Shown: positions 12,889 through 25,312, counted from the first letter of the stretch. The stretch is DNA of 64,000 nt from Leguminivora glycinivorella (GCF_023078275.1 NC_062979.1:11352502-11416501); one strand, 5' to 3'. Translations and numbers: made by a program. Notes: generated by a model not told the origin, from the letters alone.

Positions 12889-13660
12889 AACAAAAGTAAT
12901 TCGAAGTCAATAAAAACAAACTTGCCTATATACCATTTGAATTCGCACGCGTATATTTTTTAGACCTACAGATACGAGTGTAATGAGTCAACTCAATATT
13001 GTTTTTGTTGTTGGATTTCTCGGTATTCGAAAGAAAAAACACTATGGCACGTTATCAATGGTAAATCACGCCCGCCACGCCATGACCGTGAAACGACAAA
13101 CTCTGTTATTCAATCAACATAACTAGGCTGAGTGTGCCGAGATTTTATCAGCATGTACCTACACTTTATTATATGCAAACTATATTAAGATAGTATCTAA
13201 GTTAAAGCACAGACGAGACTCTAGTGCGCTGCTTTACCTTGTTCTCGTTCATTGTAAATGCTAATAGGGCGAAGCGCTAGAGTACATTGGAATATTCCCC
13301 GACTTGGCATATTTAATGACCAATATTAGTTTAGTGATTAAACAAGCAATAGCTTTTTTGAACTAAAGAATGAAGACGGTAAGCCACTGAGCAGCTTTCG
13401 CAGCGATATGGTATGTAATACAGTAACTATAAACATATGTAGTAGGTATGCGTTAAATCTGGTAGTTCTGCTTGTTCGCACACTTGTTTATGATGTTGGC
13501 CTAATGAACAATCCAAGTTTATGACCTCGAGCGCCGAACGCAACTTTGTAAAAAATCGGAAAAACCGCGAAAAAATCGTTTCTTTTTCAAATTTTGGCGA
13601 TTATAACCCTAAAGGCCTAGTTTTTGAAAAACTTTTCTTAGGACGTCTTTAAAGTAGACT

Positions 13661-13804
13661 AAATGTGAGTGTGTTTAGTAAAACGTCCCACTTTGTCGGT
13701 TACCATTAAGGCGAGATTTACTTGTATCTTTATATGAATAAACTGACAAAGCGGCTTTATAGCAATCGACAAAGTGGGACGTTTTCCCATGCACACTCAC
13801 AAAT
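13661..13804. mobile_element. Inverted-repeat MITE
   Basis: Arms of about 42 bp carry gtgagtgtg and aaaacgtcccactttgtcg in opposite orientation, around a centre of about 60 bp. No coding capacity. The arms differ at several positions, so it is an old copy. Confidence 0.65.
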
Positions 13805-14252
13805 TTGCTACAATATGACACTAAAATTGCCTCTGTAGACCCAACAGTTTACGAGATACCTTTCAAAGTTTATCATTTTTTTCGATCTTCGCAATTTCGA
13901 ATTCGCAGTTCTTATATTTGTAGAGATTGTACGGAAGCAGTGAAATTGAATTTAAAGGAATAATACATACATACATTCTAGTCACTCTATGATACTTCTT
14001 GCACACATGACTCTACGCCGATTCTTCAGTGTAACAAGGCTTATCAATATAAAAATACATCATATTTGACGCAAAAAAAAATTTGTCAATTTCAGGGCAG
14101 GGCCATGTGTCAACAATGATGGAAGAATAAATGAAAGCCACACAATTGCCGATTGGCCTAATTAACGCACACGTGATCGAAACGCAAAACGGGTCAATAT
14201 AGCACTTTACATACGCCTAATATGGCTCGGTGTCAATTTAAATGGTAATACT

Positions 14253-15143
14253 TAGTGTCCGACCGAAACGGGTTTTTTTGCCGAAACCGAAACCGAAGGT
14301 TCGGCGGTTCGGCCTTGGCTCTAGTTTCGGCCGAAAGCCCGAAACCGAAAAACTTTGGAAGATTTGTTAAAATGAAAAAAAATATAAAACCGTATTTATT
14401 ACGCATTACTTGACCCTACTTATAGTCTTGTATACTCGTATGTGTAAGTATTTTTTTTTGTTTTTTTCTACTCGTCGACTTTAATCTGTTAATTAGGACA
14501 CCACAGACTAAACTATGTGCCGACTTTTCAGTGTTGGATAGTCTTTGACACTTAGTCAACTATAATATTTCATTACACTTCACTTTAGTTACTTAACTGA
14601 AAAAAATTCAAAAATAGAACTTCATGCAAGTTCTATACTAATTTGCGATACCTACCTCGCAAATTTTTCTGCATCTGAAACACATTTTTTTTAAATCTAT
14701 CGCGTTATCGACCAATCAGAGACGGTTATTACAAACAATTGGTTGCTAGGTAATTCGATGTTGATACAACGGTGAACGACGCTATTAACATTAATTTTAA
14801 CTTGACTGATGATATTTTTCGTCCACTGATGATGAAAATGATGACTCATAGAAAAAGTATTGTATACAATAGTGATATAATTAAGCTTTTCACTCTCGTA
14901 CCGTACTATTAGGCCACTCAGCAAGCTTCGTGGTAAACATGGTACTCGACTGAAAAGCTTTGTATCATATCACGATTGTATAAAATACTATTTGAGTTCA
15001 CTATTTGTCAGTATTTTGTCATATGTTATTTTTTGAACTCTTATTATAACAACCTTATCAGGAACTTTTAAAATCCTAGAAATGTAAGCCTAACTTCTTT
15101 CGGCCGAAACCGAAACCAAAACCGAACCTTCGGTCGGTCACTA
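14253..15143. mobile_element. hAT-like nonautonomous element
   Basis: The ends are TAGTGTCCGACCGAAAC and, inverted, TAGTGACCGACCGAAGG, followed on both sides by repeated ccgaaaccgaa blocks as subterminal repeats. Flanks carry an imperfect 8-bp duplication (GTAATACT at 14245-14252 and CTAATACT at 15145-15152, 7 of 8). An 8-bp duplication is the hAT hallmark. The ~890-bp interior has no transposase ORF. Confidence 0.7.
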
Positions 15144-15321
15144 GCTAATACTACGCTATTATGCAATATTCTGGCATGCGAAGGTGAACTTCGTTTTTAT
15201 AGGGATCCAATAAATTTGCTAGTTCATCTTTGTCCTTAGCAAAGTCAAGTTGATACTAAGAAAAGTTTATTAGGCGGATTATGATGCTTTGTTTACAGTG
15301 CATTGTCTCATATGAAGATGG

Positions 15322-15758
15322 ATTATAATCAGTGATCGGTTTTTTGGATTCGACATGGGGTGAACACTGAACAACCTCAATCATTATGTTAGTATGGATA
15401 TGCCCCGGGAATCCGGGCTTAATGTTGTTAGAAAAGGCAAAAAAATATGTACAATGTCCACAATGCCAAATGGTTTTATTGCTCAACCAAAAATATAAAG
15501 CAACAAAATTAACATTATAAACTTAAACTAAAATAGTACATAAGTATCATGATAGATGTAAGGTAATACTTTGTGGAAGTTCTAATATATTTTGCTTAAT
15601 AGAGTGTAGAGATTAGGAAAAGAATAGAAGTTTTTGTCTCAACTGGTTGCCATGTAAGAGTAAAAAGTTCCTTAGAGATAATTTCGTCGTATCAATATTA
15701 ACTTTTCTACTTGATATCCCGCGAGGGTGAATCCAAAAAACCGATCACTGATTATAAT
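15322..15758. mobile_element. MITE with 30-bp terminal inverted repeats
   Basis: ATTATAATCAGTGATCGG plus ttttttggattc (15322-15351) is repeated exactly in inverse orientation at 15729-15758, 437 bp outer span. The interior has no ORF with motifs. The target duplication is unclear because the ends are A/T rich. Confidence 0.65.
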
Positions 15759-15863
15759 TAAATAAAATATGCTTCTTCGTGTCAAGTAGGTAGGTATATA
15801 ATATGATATTTCAAAGTATGCATATAGTGCATATTTACATATGCATTAATCGCTTTATACTAC

Positions 15864-16008
15864 TAACGCCGTGGCTTGCGTGGGCGACGGTCGCGCGATG
15901 GTCGCGCGACGGCGATGCGACGCATACGAAATCAAACCTTATCGATATGGAAGTATGAGACGCGACGGCGACGGTCGCGCGACCGTCGCCCACGCAAGAC
16001 ACGGCGTA
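15864..16008. mobile_element. GC-rich foldback element
   Basis: Arms acgccgtggcttgcgtgggc… and …gcccacgcaagacacggcgt are nearly perfect inverted repeats rich in cgcgcgac. The centre holds AT-rich gaaatcaaaccttatcgata. The ORFs crossing it on both strands are products of the GC-rich palindrome, not genes. Confidence 0.7.
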
Positions 16009-16009
16009 A

Positions 16010-17745
16010 GGGCCTTGATGCAGCATTAGCTGACTACCATTACGCGACACGTGTTAATTTATCAAGGATATAGAGTTTTTATTTTTATGAAATGCTATCA
16101 TTTTCGTTCGTATTAATAAAGAATAATTAAACGATTTACTCTAGCCTGGTAGGGCTGCCAGATGGTCCGGATTTGACGGGATTCTCTGATTTTTCTCATG
16201 TCCTCCTTACTCCCGAAAATATGGAAAAAATCCCGAAACTTTGCAAAAACATTAAACAAAAATCGAAACGTTGCTGTTTCGGCAATCCTAAGTGGACCGA
16301 CTGAAATGATCACAAGTTGGCATATAACTACAGTACCCACTGAAGCAGAAACATTATTCAAAATGCAAATACCAATTGGAAGTTTGAAACAACTGCTATA
16401 TCCCAGAACTCAATACCCTAGTTCTGGCTGTGCATTCTCATTGGATAATACCAAAAGCCAGAAACAGATTCTTCGGAAAAACAGTATGACGTGATCTCTG
16501 TATGCCAGATGAGATGAGAAAAAGTTTTCATTGCTAACGCCCGCCCTCTCGCCAAGCAAATTCAATGACAGCTCTGTTTTATGGGTGCAAAGCTGGGAAA
16601 AGCAAAGTTACCTATAGAATCATAGATACAGTGCGTAAGCATAGGCAACACTTGAAGATAAAGAGTAGACGTACGCATGTTCAGGTTACTATGTCAAGCT
16701 ACAATCTGATAACGATATTGCTGCCGAACACTTCATCATTTCATAGATAACTCTGCTTATTGGAGTTCAGACAGAACAGAAACGCCTACTTTTACTGGGT
16801 ATTTAAAATACCAGGCGATAAAAATGATATTTTTTTAATTGTGCAATTATAATTATAATCTAGCCAAGCTACGTACAATGATAATAGTTGCTAAGCAGAT
16901 AATTACATACTTAACGAGATAGTGTATTTATTTAAAGTGATTAGATTAAGATTAGACTCGAGCAACATTTTCAGAAGTAATAATTAGATAAGTAACTTCT
17001 GGCCTTCACAGCTTTACCTTATCTAGATTATTGAGTTTTAAAAGGGAGATTGTAGTTTCATTATTGGCCACTTTTCTTTTGGAGTATTCAAGCGAATACA
17101 ATTTTTGAGCGTTACAGTGTTTTTATCGCTTTCAAAACAACGATGTAACTTTGTAACACATTGGTATGCTAATCTAAAGCACATTGCACCAATGCATGTA
17201 GTAGTGGACATGTGGATATTGCACCAAACGTGACCCAATTGACAGGAAATAGCCTATTCCATGAGGGGATTAAAATGCGAGCCTGATAGACTTGGACGTT
17301 CGGGGAAAATTCTGTGCCTAATTCAGCAAAGCCTGGTTTCAATGTAATGAATTTTGGGATTTCCTCTCTTATTACCTTATTGGAAAATACTGAATCAGTG
17401 TTTCAAAGATACAGAAAATAAATTTCCTTCCAGGAGTCAGGTTTAAGTACGCTTAGAAGAAGTAATTATTGTTATATTTTACATTCGCATTATATGGTGC
17501 TGCTTGATTTAACCAGTCATAAAAATATTTTCTGTCTATACTTTTCTCATATTAATTTACAGAAAACCATTTCTCATGCTGTTGTAGATAGTTATTATCT
17601 TCTTTATAGTCTACGTCAACAACGGCGTGATAAAGATTTATAGTTAAGTACCTGCTTATTAACTTTTACGAGCATGGCTAAGATAACAAAGAATCATCAA
17701 AGTAATTTTAAAATATACTGAAAATAAAATAAGATACGACTTTAT
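16010..17745. other. MCT intron 2, nothing firmly recognised
   Basis: A possible dispersed repeat starts near 16148 (gggctgccagatggtccgg followed by cccgaaaatatgg words). The ORF at 16198-16494 (+) has no domain I recognise and is probably chance. The remainder is AT-rich intron. Confidence 0.35.
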
Positions 17746-17815
17746 TTATCTAACTTAGTAAGTTATTAATGTATTTGTTCTTATACATTAATACTTACTA
17801 CTTAAGTTAGATAAA
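17746..17815. repeat. Short palindrome
   Basis: tttatctaacttagtaagtt and attaatgta are repeated in inverse orientation around a ~12-bp centre. Probably a tiny foldback element or a chance AT-rich hairpin. Confidence 0.45.
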
Positions 17816-18156
17816 GCTCGGCGACATTGTGGTGTTAGTGTTCATTTCGGCAAGCTTCTTTATTATTGTAACCGCCAATATTTTTTTCTACCGGTCTTGT
17901 CATAGAGACATGCATTCGTCAAAGCTAAACAGATTCGTTGTATGTCATACAGTTCCAAACATCTCATTAGACAAAACAAAAATAAACTATTATTTCAACG
18001 GTGTTCGCGGAGACGAGGCGTAAATAAATCTAAATGCCAAAAAACACTTAGTTTTCGGAACGACAGATGGTTGATTATGATTACCTACTTTAAATCTAAT
18101 GGTAACATCCTAAATTGATTATAACCGAACTCAACACAAGTCAAATAAAATTCCTT

Positions 18157-18421
18157 AAGCTATATTAGCTGAGGTCAGAGCAAAAGGATAAAATGAAGGA
18201 AAACAAACACTTTACCGGCAGCCAAGTACACGCCGGATAGCAAACTTCCGACCCACACGACCGTTCCTTTGCCCTCTTCAAAGAATGTGACGAGTTCTTG
18301 CAGGAATATTCCAGACGTGTAGGCTATGCCGTCAACTATGAGGTTGCACATGAAGGAGGTGAATACCACGATCCAGCCGTAGCCCCCGTCGGGAGGAAGG
18401 CTCCATAATCGTAGGCTGCTG
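18157..18421 (-). pseudogene. Tandem duplicate of MCT exon 2, probably non-functional
   Basis: This stretch is a direct copy, offset by 256 bp, of exon 2 together with about 45 bp of the following intron (both begin with aagctat/aagctac…ttagctgag and cagagcaaaag). The membrane part is open and close to exon 2: DGGYGWIVVFTSFMCNLIVD, later ending SLLSGVYLAA, with a plausible donor GCCG|GTAAAG at 18216. The acidic upstream part is shortened by about 7 bp between the Tyr-Gly-Ala codons and DGGYGW, so it is out of frame with the membrane part. No acceptor in phase with exon 1 is obvious. It could be a dead copy or a cassette of a mutually exclusive pair that uses an unrecognised upstream exon; the frameshift favours the former. 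Confidence 0.75.
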
Positions 18422-18471
18422 AAGCTACTTTAGCTGAGTTCAGAGCAAAAGAATAAATGACGGAAACTCAC

Positions 18472-18748
18472 CTGCAGCTAAGTACACGCCGGATAGCAAA
18501 CTTCCGACCCACGCGACCGTTCCTTTGCCCTCTCCAAAGAATGTGACGAGCTCTGGCAGGAATATTCCAAACGTGTAGGCTATGCCGTCAACTATGAGGT
18601 TGCACATAAAGGAGGCGAAGACCACGACCCAGCCGTAGCCCCCGTCGGGGGGCGGGGGCAGGGCCCCGTAGTCGTAGGCCTCGTCATCGTCTTCGGCCCC
18701 CTCTGCCGTCAGTCGCGCCGCCTCTTCGCATGATGTTTCACTTTCAGT
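18472..18748 (-). CDS. Monocarboxylate transporter (SLC16/MCT-like), exon 2 (TM1-TM2)
   Basis: The acceptor is a pyrimidine-rich tract ending ttacag|ACTGAAAGT and the donor is GCAG|GTGAGT. The 277 nt leave one base over (phase 1). The peptide starts with an acidic Ser/Glu/Asp stretch, then ALPPPPDGGYGWVVVFASF. DGGYGW is the conserved N-terminal [D/E]G-G-[W/Y]-G-W signature of MCT family members at the start of TM1. TM1 and TM2 follow, including GTVAWVGSLLSGVYLAAG. The exon joins in phase to 12389 with no missing residues (LAAG|PIVSAL). A shorter, diverged copy lies immediately downstream in the intron (18157-18421). Family assignment is strong; substrate and orthologue number cannot be told from the N-terminal third. 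Confidence 0.92.
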
Positions 18749-18749
18749 C

Positions 18750-19849
18750 TGTAACAAGAAAGAATTTTCTTAGCGGGAAATTGAAGTAACGGGTTACTTT
18801 TCGGACGTCGGCAACTACGATTGATCAACAGGTTCATGAAACGGTCAGCATTTCAATTAGTGTTAGATGTGAAGTCATCTAATCCCACATTTGGTAGGGC
18901 AATAATAGAGTGTCACATATTTTTGCGGCCTTCGGAAAGTAACATATCGTCACTACTTTGAAAAAATCTCGTATCTCACGCTGCTCATCAAAGTTAAAAC
19001 ACAGTAAGTCTATATGCATTCCATACATATACTTACTACAAATTTCTTTTCATTGACAGACGAAGATACAAGTTTATTTTTAAGTAGTGACGATATCTAA
19101 TATTGTTGCTGGTTGGATTTGTTTAAATCTTTATACAAATAAACATTGTATGCGTCGTAAGTTCTCATTAAATATTCAAACATAACAAATAAAATTCATA
19201 TAAAAAAAGATATTGCTTAGTGTGAAATAAGATACATATATGTGATCTAATTTTAGAAATCACGTATGCTATGCAAACGGAGATTAGAAGGGAATCAAGG
19301 TAACCAAACGGTGATATATCATCTCGCAGTTCCGTCACATAACAAACAAACGATTTAGATCTAATGTATACAGAAACCTGAAAAAAAAACGCACGAACAC
19401 CATCACTCAATTTCCCTTCGATAACGGCCTTGCTCCGGAAAATCCCCTAAACAGGAGTGATCTCATCGACTCAATAACAATGAAGTGGGCTTGATTTTAA
19501 TACATCATCAAAGTCAACGATTCATAAATTTGAGAGCATTGCGTCACGGAACTCGTAATTATTTATACATATTCTTGTTTTTATTGTTCCATCGTTAAGT
19601 TTGGCGAATTTTGCCGTAAAATGGTAATTCGTAACGATTTGCCGTCTCCATTCGTAGAACTGTAGCTAGGTATAAATCAAAATCTGTAATATCAGTAATC
19701 ATGATAAGGATGACAAAGGTCGCCCTATTTGATCGTTTTATGATGACAAAGCCCAATTTATGAAGGTCTTTTTGCAATTTCGGTTTTATAAACTTACGTA
19801 TTAAAATTTATTGGATTTCTTTCCTTGATAGAGCCGAAATTAACGTTCA
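18750..19849. other. Start of MCT intron 1, nothing recognised
   Basis: AT-rich sequence upstream of exon 2. No recognisable ORF or delimited repeat on either strand. Confidence 0.45.
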
Positions 19850-19971
19850 GGGGCCTGTTTCTCGAAAGGTACAAACCTTGTATTACAAGTGCGCGAACTG
19901 TCAAATCGTATGGGTTGTCATGGAAACACACTTGTAATACAAGGCTTGTACCTTTTCGAGAAACGGGCCCC
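19850..19971. mobile_element. Foldback MITE
   Basis: Near-perfect inverted arms ggggcctgtttctcgaaagg… and …ccttttcgagaaacgggcccc, continuing through tacaa…ccttgtattacaagtg on each side, ~122 bp in total. A possible CAGG duplication lies at the two edges. Noncoding; ORFs spanning it are palindrome artefacts. Confidence 0.75.
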
Positions 19972-20288
19972 AGGTACTTAAATAAATTGAAAGGTGTTAA
20001 ATTAAGTTTTAGGTGTGTATACGAAACCAACTGTGTTTTTGGTTTTATAAAAGCACTAAGATTATTTTCGCTTAATAATAGCATAAGAACCACCGGCAAT
20101 TGATTAAAATTTATTATCTTATCATACTCGATAGTGTAAGATATTCCTAAATAGATTCCTAAGTAGATACCCAAGGATATCCATTTCATTACTTTTCTTC
20201 ACCGCCCTCTTTTCAATTCCTCTCAATTGGCTCCGCGACCCACATAAGGTTGACCTATTTTTTGTACGAAACCTGTGATTACCCATTT

Positions 20289-20838
20289 TTTAGGGTTCCG
20301 TAGTCAACTAGGAACCCTTATAGTTTCGCCATGTCTGTCTGTCCGTCCGTCCGTCCGTCCGTCCGTCCGCGGATAATCTCAGTAACCGTTAGCACTAGAA
20401 AGCTGAAATTTGGTACCAATATGTATATCAATCACGCCAACAAAGTGCAAAGATAAAAAATGGAAAAAAATGTTTTATTAGGGTACCCCCCCTACATGTA
20501 AAGTGGGGGCTGACATTTTTTTTCATTCCAACCCCAACGTATGATATATTGTTGGATAGGTATTAAAAAATGAATAAGGGTTTACTAAGATAGTTTTTTG
20601 ATAATATTAATATTTTCGGAAATAATCGCTCCTAAAGGAAAAAAAAGTGCGTCCCCCCCCCTCTAACTTTTGAACCATATGTTTAAAAAATATGAAAAAA
20701 ATCACAAAAGTAGAACTTTATAAATACTTTCTAGGAAAATTGTTTTGAACTTGATAGGTTCAGTAGTTTTTGAGAAAAATACGGAAAACTGCGGAACCCT
20801 ACACTGAGCGTGGCCCGACACGCTCTTGGCCGGTTTTA
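20289..20838 (+). mobile_element. Lepidopteran 'agggttccgta … cttggccggttt' repeat, long copy
   Basis: Begins ttagggttccgtagtcaac, has a (gtcc)n microsatellite at 20341-20369 and ends tgcggaaccctacactgagc then gacacgctcttggccggttt. The same family occurs at 41986-42387, 51582-51738, 22010-22272 (3' part) and 60716-60770 (fragment), which shows it is a dispersed element. No ORF with motifs. The start and 3' T-rich end are constant between copies; the interior length differs. Confidence 0.75.
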
Positions 20839-20844
20839 TGGCTA

Positions 20845-22000
20845 TAGTTTTCTATGATGTATGTATTTATTTGCAAGGCCCCTAATCCCACGCATGTGTT
20901 TGCGGAAAATAACACTTAGTATATGAACAGTGCAATATGTAATTATGTATTGACCTAATTTACATAGGAATTAATCAAACACGCGCGTATACGTACTGTA
21001 GTACGTAGACGTACGTAGGTAACTAGGTAGAGGTACATGGTACATAACCATACAAATGTATCAGAAATAATACATTTAACTAATTGGTTTACTTTTTAAG
21101 TAACGAGCATCCATTAAATTTAATTGAAATCCTCACGCAATTTAGGTAAATCAAATTCATAATGACTGTAGAACTTAAATTTATTCCATTTTTTTTGTTT
21201 CACTTATCAAACAATTTAATAGTATAGTACCTACTAAACAAGTGCCCTAAACTCTAGATCGGATATGTCAATGTCAATGTCAATAATGGACGTTTTTGTT
21301 ACCATCAACGTCACTTTTGACTCTTGAAATATGCGTACTACATCATTTCTAGAGCTTATCTTGTAGTTCAAATCAAGCTGTATAAAAAAGTTGCAAAACC
21401 CATTAGTACATTGTACCTTGTCATATTATAGAACCCCATACCCAACCCAACCTTTCGCAGCATATAGCGTGTTACAGCTTACAGCGACAAAGTCCTAAAG
21501 TGTAGAGCAACTTCCGAGGCCGACGTACCTGGGCTCACGCCTCACGGTCATTGTCAATGTCGCAGCCTTCACGTATTAGCGTTTTTGTGGTTGGTGTCTA
21601 ATAACAATGGCTTCGTGTGGCCATGACATATGTACTCTATAAATAAATTAGGACTTTGAAACGAAAATATACAGCTAGGTGCAGTGGGTGCTTAGGTATA
21701 AACTATAAAATAATCAAGTAAAAGCAATCGTCCCGTCCTGTTTGGTTTCCATGCATTTTCTCGACTTTAACATCGTTTCATATGTTTTGTTTTGCTACGT
21801 GCCTGGCGACTTAGCATAGTTTTACGCGATTAAGTCCCGTTTTAATTTAATAATATGACTTAGCATAACTTGCATCCTCGCGCGCAATTCCATACTTGAA
21901 AGTCGTATCAACTTGTATGGCGAAGCCAAGTTGTGCTAGATCGCCTGGACCACCCTGGACTCCTTACTCCGCAGGAGCAATCTATCTTGCAGTATCTATG
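20845..22000. other. MCT intron 1, nothing recognised
   Basis: AT-rich. There is a small palindromic gtacgta-rich patch near 20990-21020. A moderately GC-rich stretch at 21520-21600 has no open coding frame with motifs. Confidence 0.4.
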
Positions 22001-22004
22001 AAGC

Positions 22005-22272
22005 ACGATTTTATAGTCACAAAATTCATCTATCTACTTTTTTTCTTGAAATTTGGCATGAAGCAACGTTTTATAGCACACATAAAGGAAAAATTCCGAA
22101 AACCTTAAATTTTTAGTTACATTACAAAATATATATTTTTTAATAAATATAAACTTATTACTTTTTTCCTCATGAACGCGTAGAGCTATCAAGTTGAAAT
22201 TCATATCAAATGCAGGTTTGTACGGAACCCTCGGTGCGCGAGTCCGACTCGCACTTGGCCGGTTTTTTTTTT
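22005..22272 (+). mobile_element. 3' part of the 'cttggccggttt' repeat family
   Basis: Ends with ttgtacggaaccctcggtgc, gcgagtccgactcgcacttg and gccggttttttttt, the same 3' end as the copy at 51582-51738. Upstream it contains tcaagttgaaattcatatca. The 5' end is missing or too diverged to place. Confidence 0.6.
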
Positions 22273-22802
22273 GTGACGGAGTAAAAGATTTTTTCTCCGT
22301 GAACAAAGAAGCGTCGATACGATTGCTCCAAACTACAATAGAGGTTTTCAATGATGCAAGGATCATACAGAACAACGGATGCAGTACCAGGCCACTGTTA
22401 TCATTATTAATCGATAACCTACATGTTCCAGTTCCAGAAGTTTCCACTTGTTCTTTGTCGGGAACAGATCATTCGCATATTAATACAATAGCAGTAGATA
22501 TTTCCAACAATTTATCGACTGTGCTAAGACAAACGTCAATTTACTTTGTAAATCGAACGTTCAAGATATCTATCGTCTAAGGCTTCCTGTTCGATAGCTC
22601 GTAATAATTACAATATTTATCTTCCTTGGCATACTCGGTATAAATAAGTTAGAAAATAGTTGGAATGCGGAGGATAAATGTTCCATATGGATAGGTCCTG
22701 TGAGACTCATAAGAATTTTCGTTTCGTGTTTCGTAAATCCTATCTTACATAAATAACGTATATAATATGTCCGACTTGGGTTTGCTAATATATGAAATGA
22801 AG

Positions 22803-23060
22803 TGAAGCCCCCGTGTGGTAATGGGTTAAGAATTTCACCACCCCCTTTGTTCCCGTAGGTCTCGTAGAAGTCGACTGAGAGATATGTGTTAAATTGTGGC
22901 GTAAGCGAGAGGCTGACAACCTGTCATTGCAATGTCACGGTTTCGTTTTCTTTCAATCCCTTATTTGCCTAAGAGTGGCACTGACAATTGTGTAGTTTCA
23001 TGTGCTCTGCCTACCCACTTAAGGGATACAGGCGTGATTGTATGTATGTATGTATGTATG
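22803..23060 (+). mobile_element. Retroposon 3' end with (tatg)n tail
   Basis: Contains ccaccccctttgttcccgta, gtctcgtagaagtcgactga, then gtttcatgtgctctgcctac and a pure (tatg)n tail at 23040-23059. A simple-repeat tail following an untranslated-looking stretch is typical of a non-LTR/SINE 3' end. No ORF with motifs. Confidence 0.55.
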
Positions 23061-23378
23061 AAGCGATGCAGAAGTGCAAATAGAATAATGAGTAACAAAT
23101 AGACTTAAATTAGTAAGAAACCAATGATGACTTCAGCAATTCAAAAACATTATTAATAGGTATTGTAAATGGCAAGAAACGAATAAGTATCCTCTTAAAA
23201 CAATGTAAATAATATCAATTGGCTTAGATTTGCAGTTGTCTGATAAAATTAAACAGTAAATGCCTATAGGTATAAGTATTACTCCTATAGTGTGTTTACA
23301 CGTGTTTAAAAAGCGGTAAATAATAATGACACTTGAGCAGAAGTTGAGGCAAAGTACAGTATTTATTCATATAGGTAT

Positions 23379-23511
23379 CAGCAGCGGCTGATCCATACAA
23401 GCCGATTCCCACCGGCTTGCCTAAAATTTATTACTAGTAAAGTACCTAATGTAAAAGTAGGTTTCTTTTTGCTCAGTGTTGCCTAACAGAAATTTTCACC
23501 AGCCGCCACTG
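23379..23511. mobile_element. hAT-type MITE with perfect 8-bp target duplication
   Basis: The element runs from CAGCAGCGGCTG to the inverse of CAGTGGCGGCTG and is flanked on both sides by ATAGGTAT (23371-23378 and 23512-23519). An 8-bp duplication together with CAG…CTG termini identifies the hAT superfamily. It is 133 bp long and noncoding. Confidence 0.85.
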
Positions 23512-23519
23512 ATAGGTAT

Positions 23520-25070
23520 GTATCGATCCTTTTATAGTAAACTGACGTTAATGATAATACTATGATAATTACTCATGGTAAATAAGTAATTATATACCCT
23601 TCCCGCGTTCCATATAAGGCGGAAATTTTTAAATGCGAAACACAAACTGACCTCCAAAGTGTTTGCGGTTTACATAACCTGAGACTGCGGCACTGCAAGT
23701 AAAGCGCCAGGAATCACAAGATTCCGCATTGGCTGTACAAAGTACAGCAATGTTGTATTTTTCACACGTTAGTTATTTATTGACATGCCTAAGGTCACTT
23801 CTGGTTAAGTTATCCTTCTAGTTTCCTCGACATGCACGACACAATGCACAATGAAGCGAAAATACATCTAACACGACATATTTGCACAGTTCTAAGAACG
23901 TGACAAATTTTTAATAATTGCTGGTCCTTAAAACCGTGTGTCCAAAATTTCGAAATTTGTTGTAACGTAGTTATTGGATGACATGATTTTTTTTTCACCT
24001 GCTAAAATGCTTGAATATTTTTTTAAGAGCCTGAAACTGCAATATGCTGCTGAAATGTTGTGGTGTCACAAAGTTAACAAATGTAAGTAAAGTATGAAAA
24101 ATAACGACCGTCGACAAATGTAAGAAATTATGACTTTTCACAAAATGTATTGGATGTTTCACTGATTTGTCTCTAACCCAATTAAGAATCATTGTTACTA
24201 TTAGATCAGTTAACTTATATTGAAGTTAAATAAAAACACGAAATCGTTACAAAAAGTAGGTACTAATCGAAAACAAAGCAACGAAGTCTAATGAACTTTT
24301 AACACCGATTCTTGATACATTATTAGCATAACAAATAGTGTCCAACATTAATAATATTCCTTTATTTATCGAACTTTACTAAGAAAATCGAGTTAACGCC
24401 AGTCAAAAGCAGTTAGATTAGCCTGTAAGCACTAAAGGGAATAATCATATTGGCCAAGTTACCTACAATAGTAGTATCGGATTTTGTTATTTATGCTCAA
24501 AGGAATCTTCCTGAATTAGACATTACTTATTGAGTAAAACTAATAAAAAATATCTACTGCTTCTTGAAGTGGTAGGGCTAATAAACGAATTATTTTCAGT
24601 TTCTGTCGTTAAAAATCAGTGAACACTGAACAGTACAGGTCATGTGCCTGATGCAAAGCTATTACAATCTATATCACAGTTGTAATATTCGTATAGTATA
24701 GTATTTGATAAATGTAAAAAGCGTGAGACGCAAGGAAAACGTCAAAACCTTTTTGAACAATCCTACTTGAAAAACTAGGTCATGTTACTCATGGGTATGC
24801 AACTAGACGACACACGACATTTCTTTACATCAAAAAGTGTTCGCATTTCAGCCTAGAACCCGACCGGGTTAGTAAATGTCATCCAAGGATTTAGACCGAT
24901 ACCTTGTGTGAATACAATGAATATATATTTTATGTAAAACATAAAATAATGGCATGATTCAGAACCTATCTCAGAGTTAAATATCTGATTGCTTTTAGGT
25001 GTACTTCAAATGGTTAGTTTCGCTTATTCGCCACATACATTTCCTTGATATTGTATATATTGTAATATTA
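23520..25070. other. MCT intron 1, nothing recognised
   Basis: AT-rich sequence without recognisable ORFs or delimited repeats. Confidence 0.4.
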
Positions 25071-25072
25071 AA

Positions 25073-25312
25073 CTATTCAATCGCGTCAACAAGGCAATGA
25101 AGGATGACGATGCAATCCTGCGACTGCAACGCGGCAGCAGCATCGCTGCAGTCATCATCCGAATTTTCCCTTAAAACTATGCGCAGGTAGGTAAAGATGG
25201 ACATGGTTGGAATGTGAGTGGCCTGCGCCACGAAAAATCTGAATACAGCTGACCCAAATCGCTTGGTTAGTCCTCGCAAAAAATACAGGGTGAATAGTGG
25301 GTCTGAGGGCAT
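25073..25312 (-). CDS. Hypothetical ORF or exon, 79 codons
   Basis: The minus-strand frame MPSDPLFTLYFLRGLTKRFG… to …ILHCLVDAIE* is richer in G/C third positions than the intron around it. It is preceded directly by atctgttag, which could serve as a splice acceptor. It has two hydrophobic stretches and an acidic SDDD patch. I do not recognise a family. It may be a host exon, a retrocopy or a transposon fragment; the stop is followed by AT-rich sequence. Confidence 0.3.
   Translation of the reverse strand: MPSDPLFTLYFLRGLTKRFGSAVFRFFVAQATHIPTMSIFTYLRIVLRENSDDDCSDAAAALQSQDCIVILHCLVDAIE

Noticed and set aside
15876..16073. Arg-rich ORF
   Set aside because: Translation of a GC-rich foldback (gcgacggtcgcgcgac).
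16198..16494. 98-codon ORF as a gene
   Set aside because: The opposite strand is open over most of the same bases, the composition is intron-like and no domain is seen.
20341..20369. (gtcc)n as an independent microsatellite of interest
   Set aside because: It is an internal part of the agggttccgta repeat family and recurs in the other copy at 42040.
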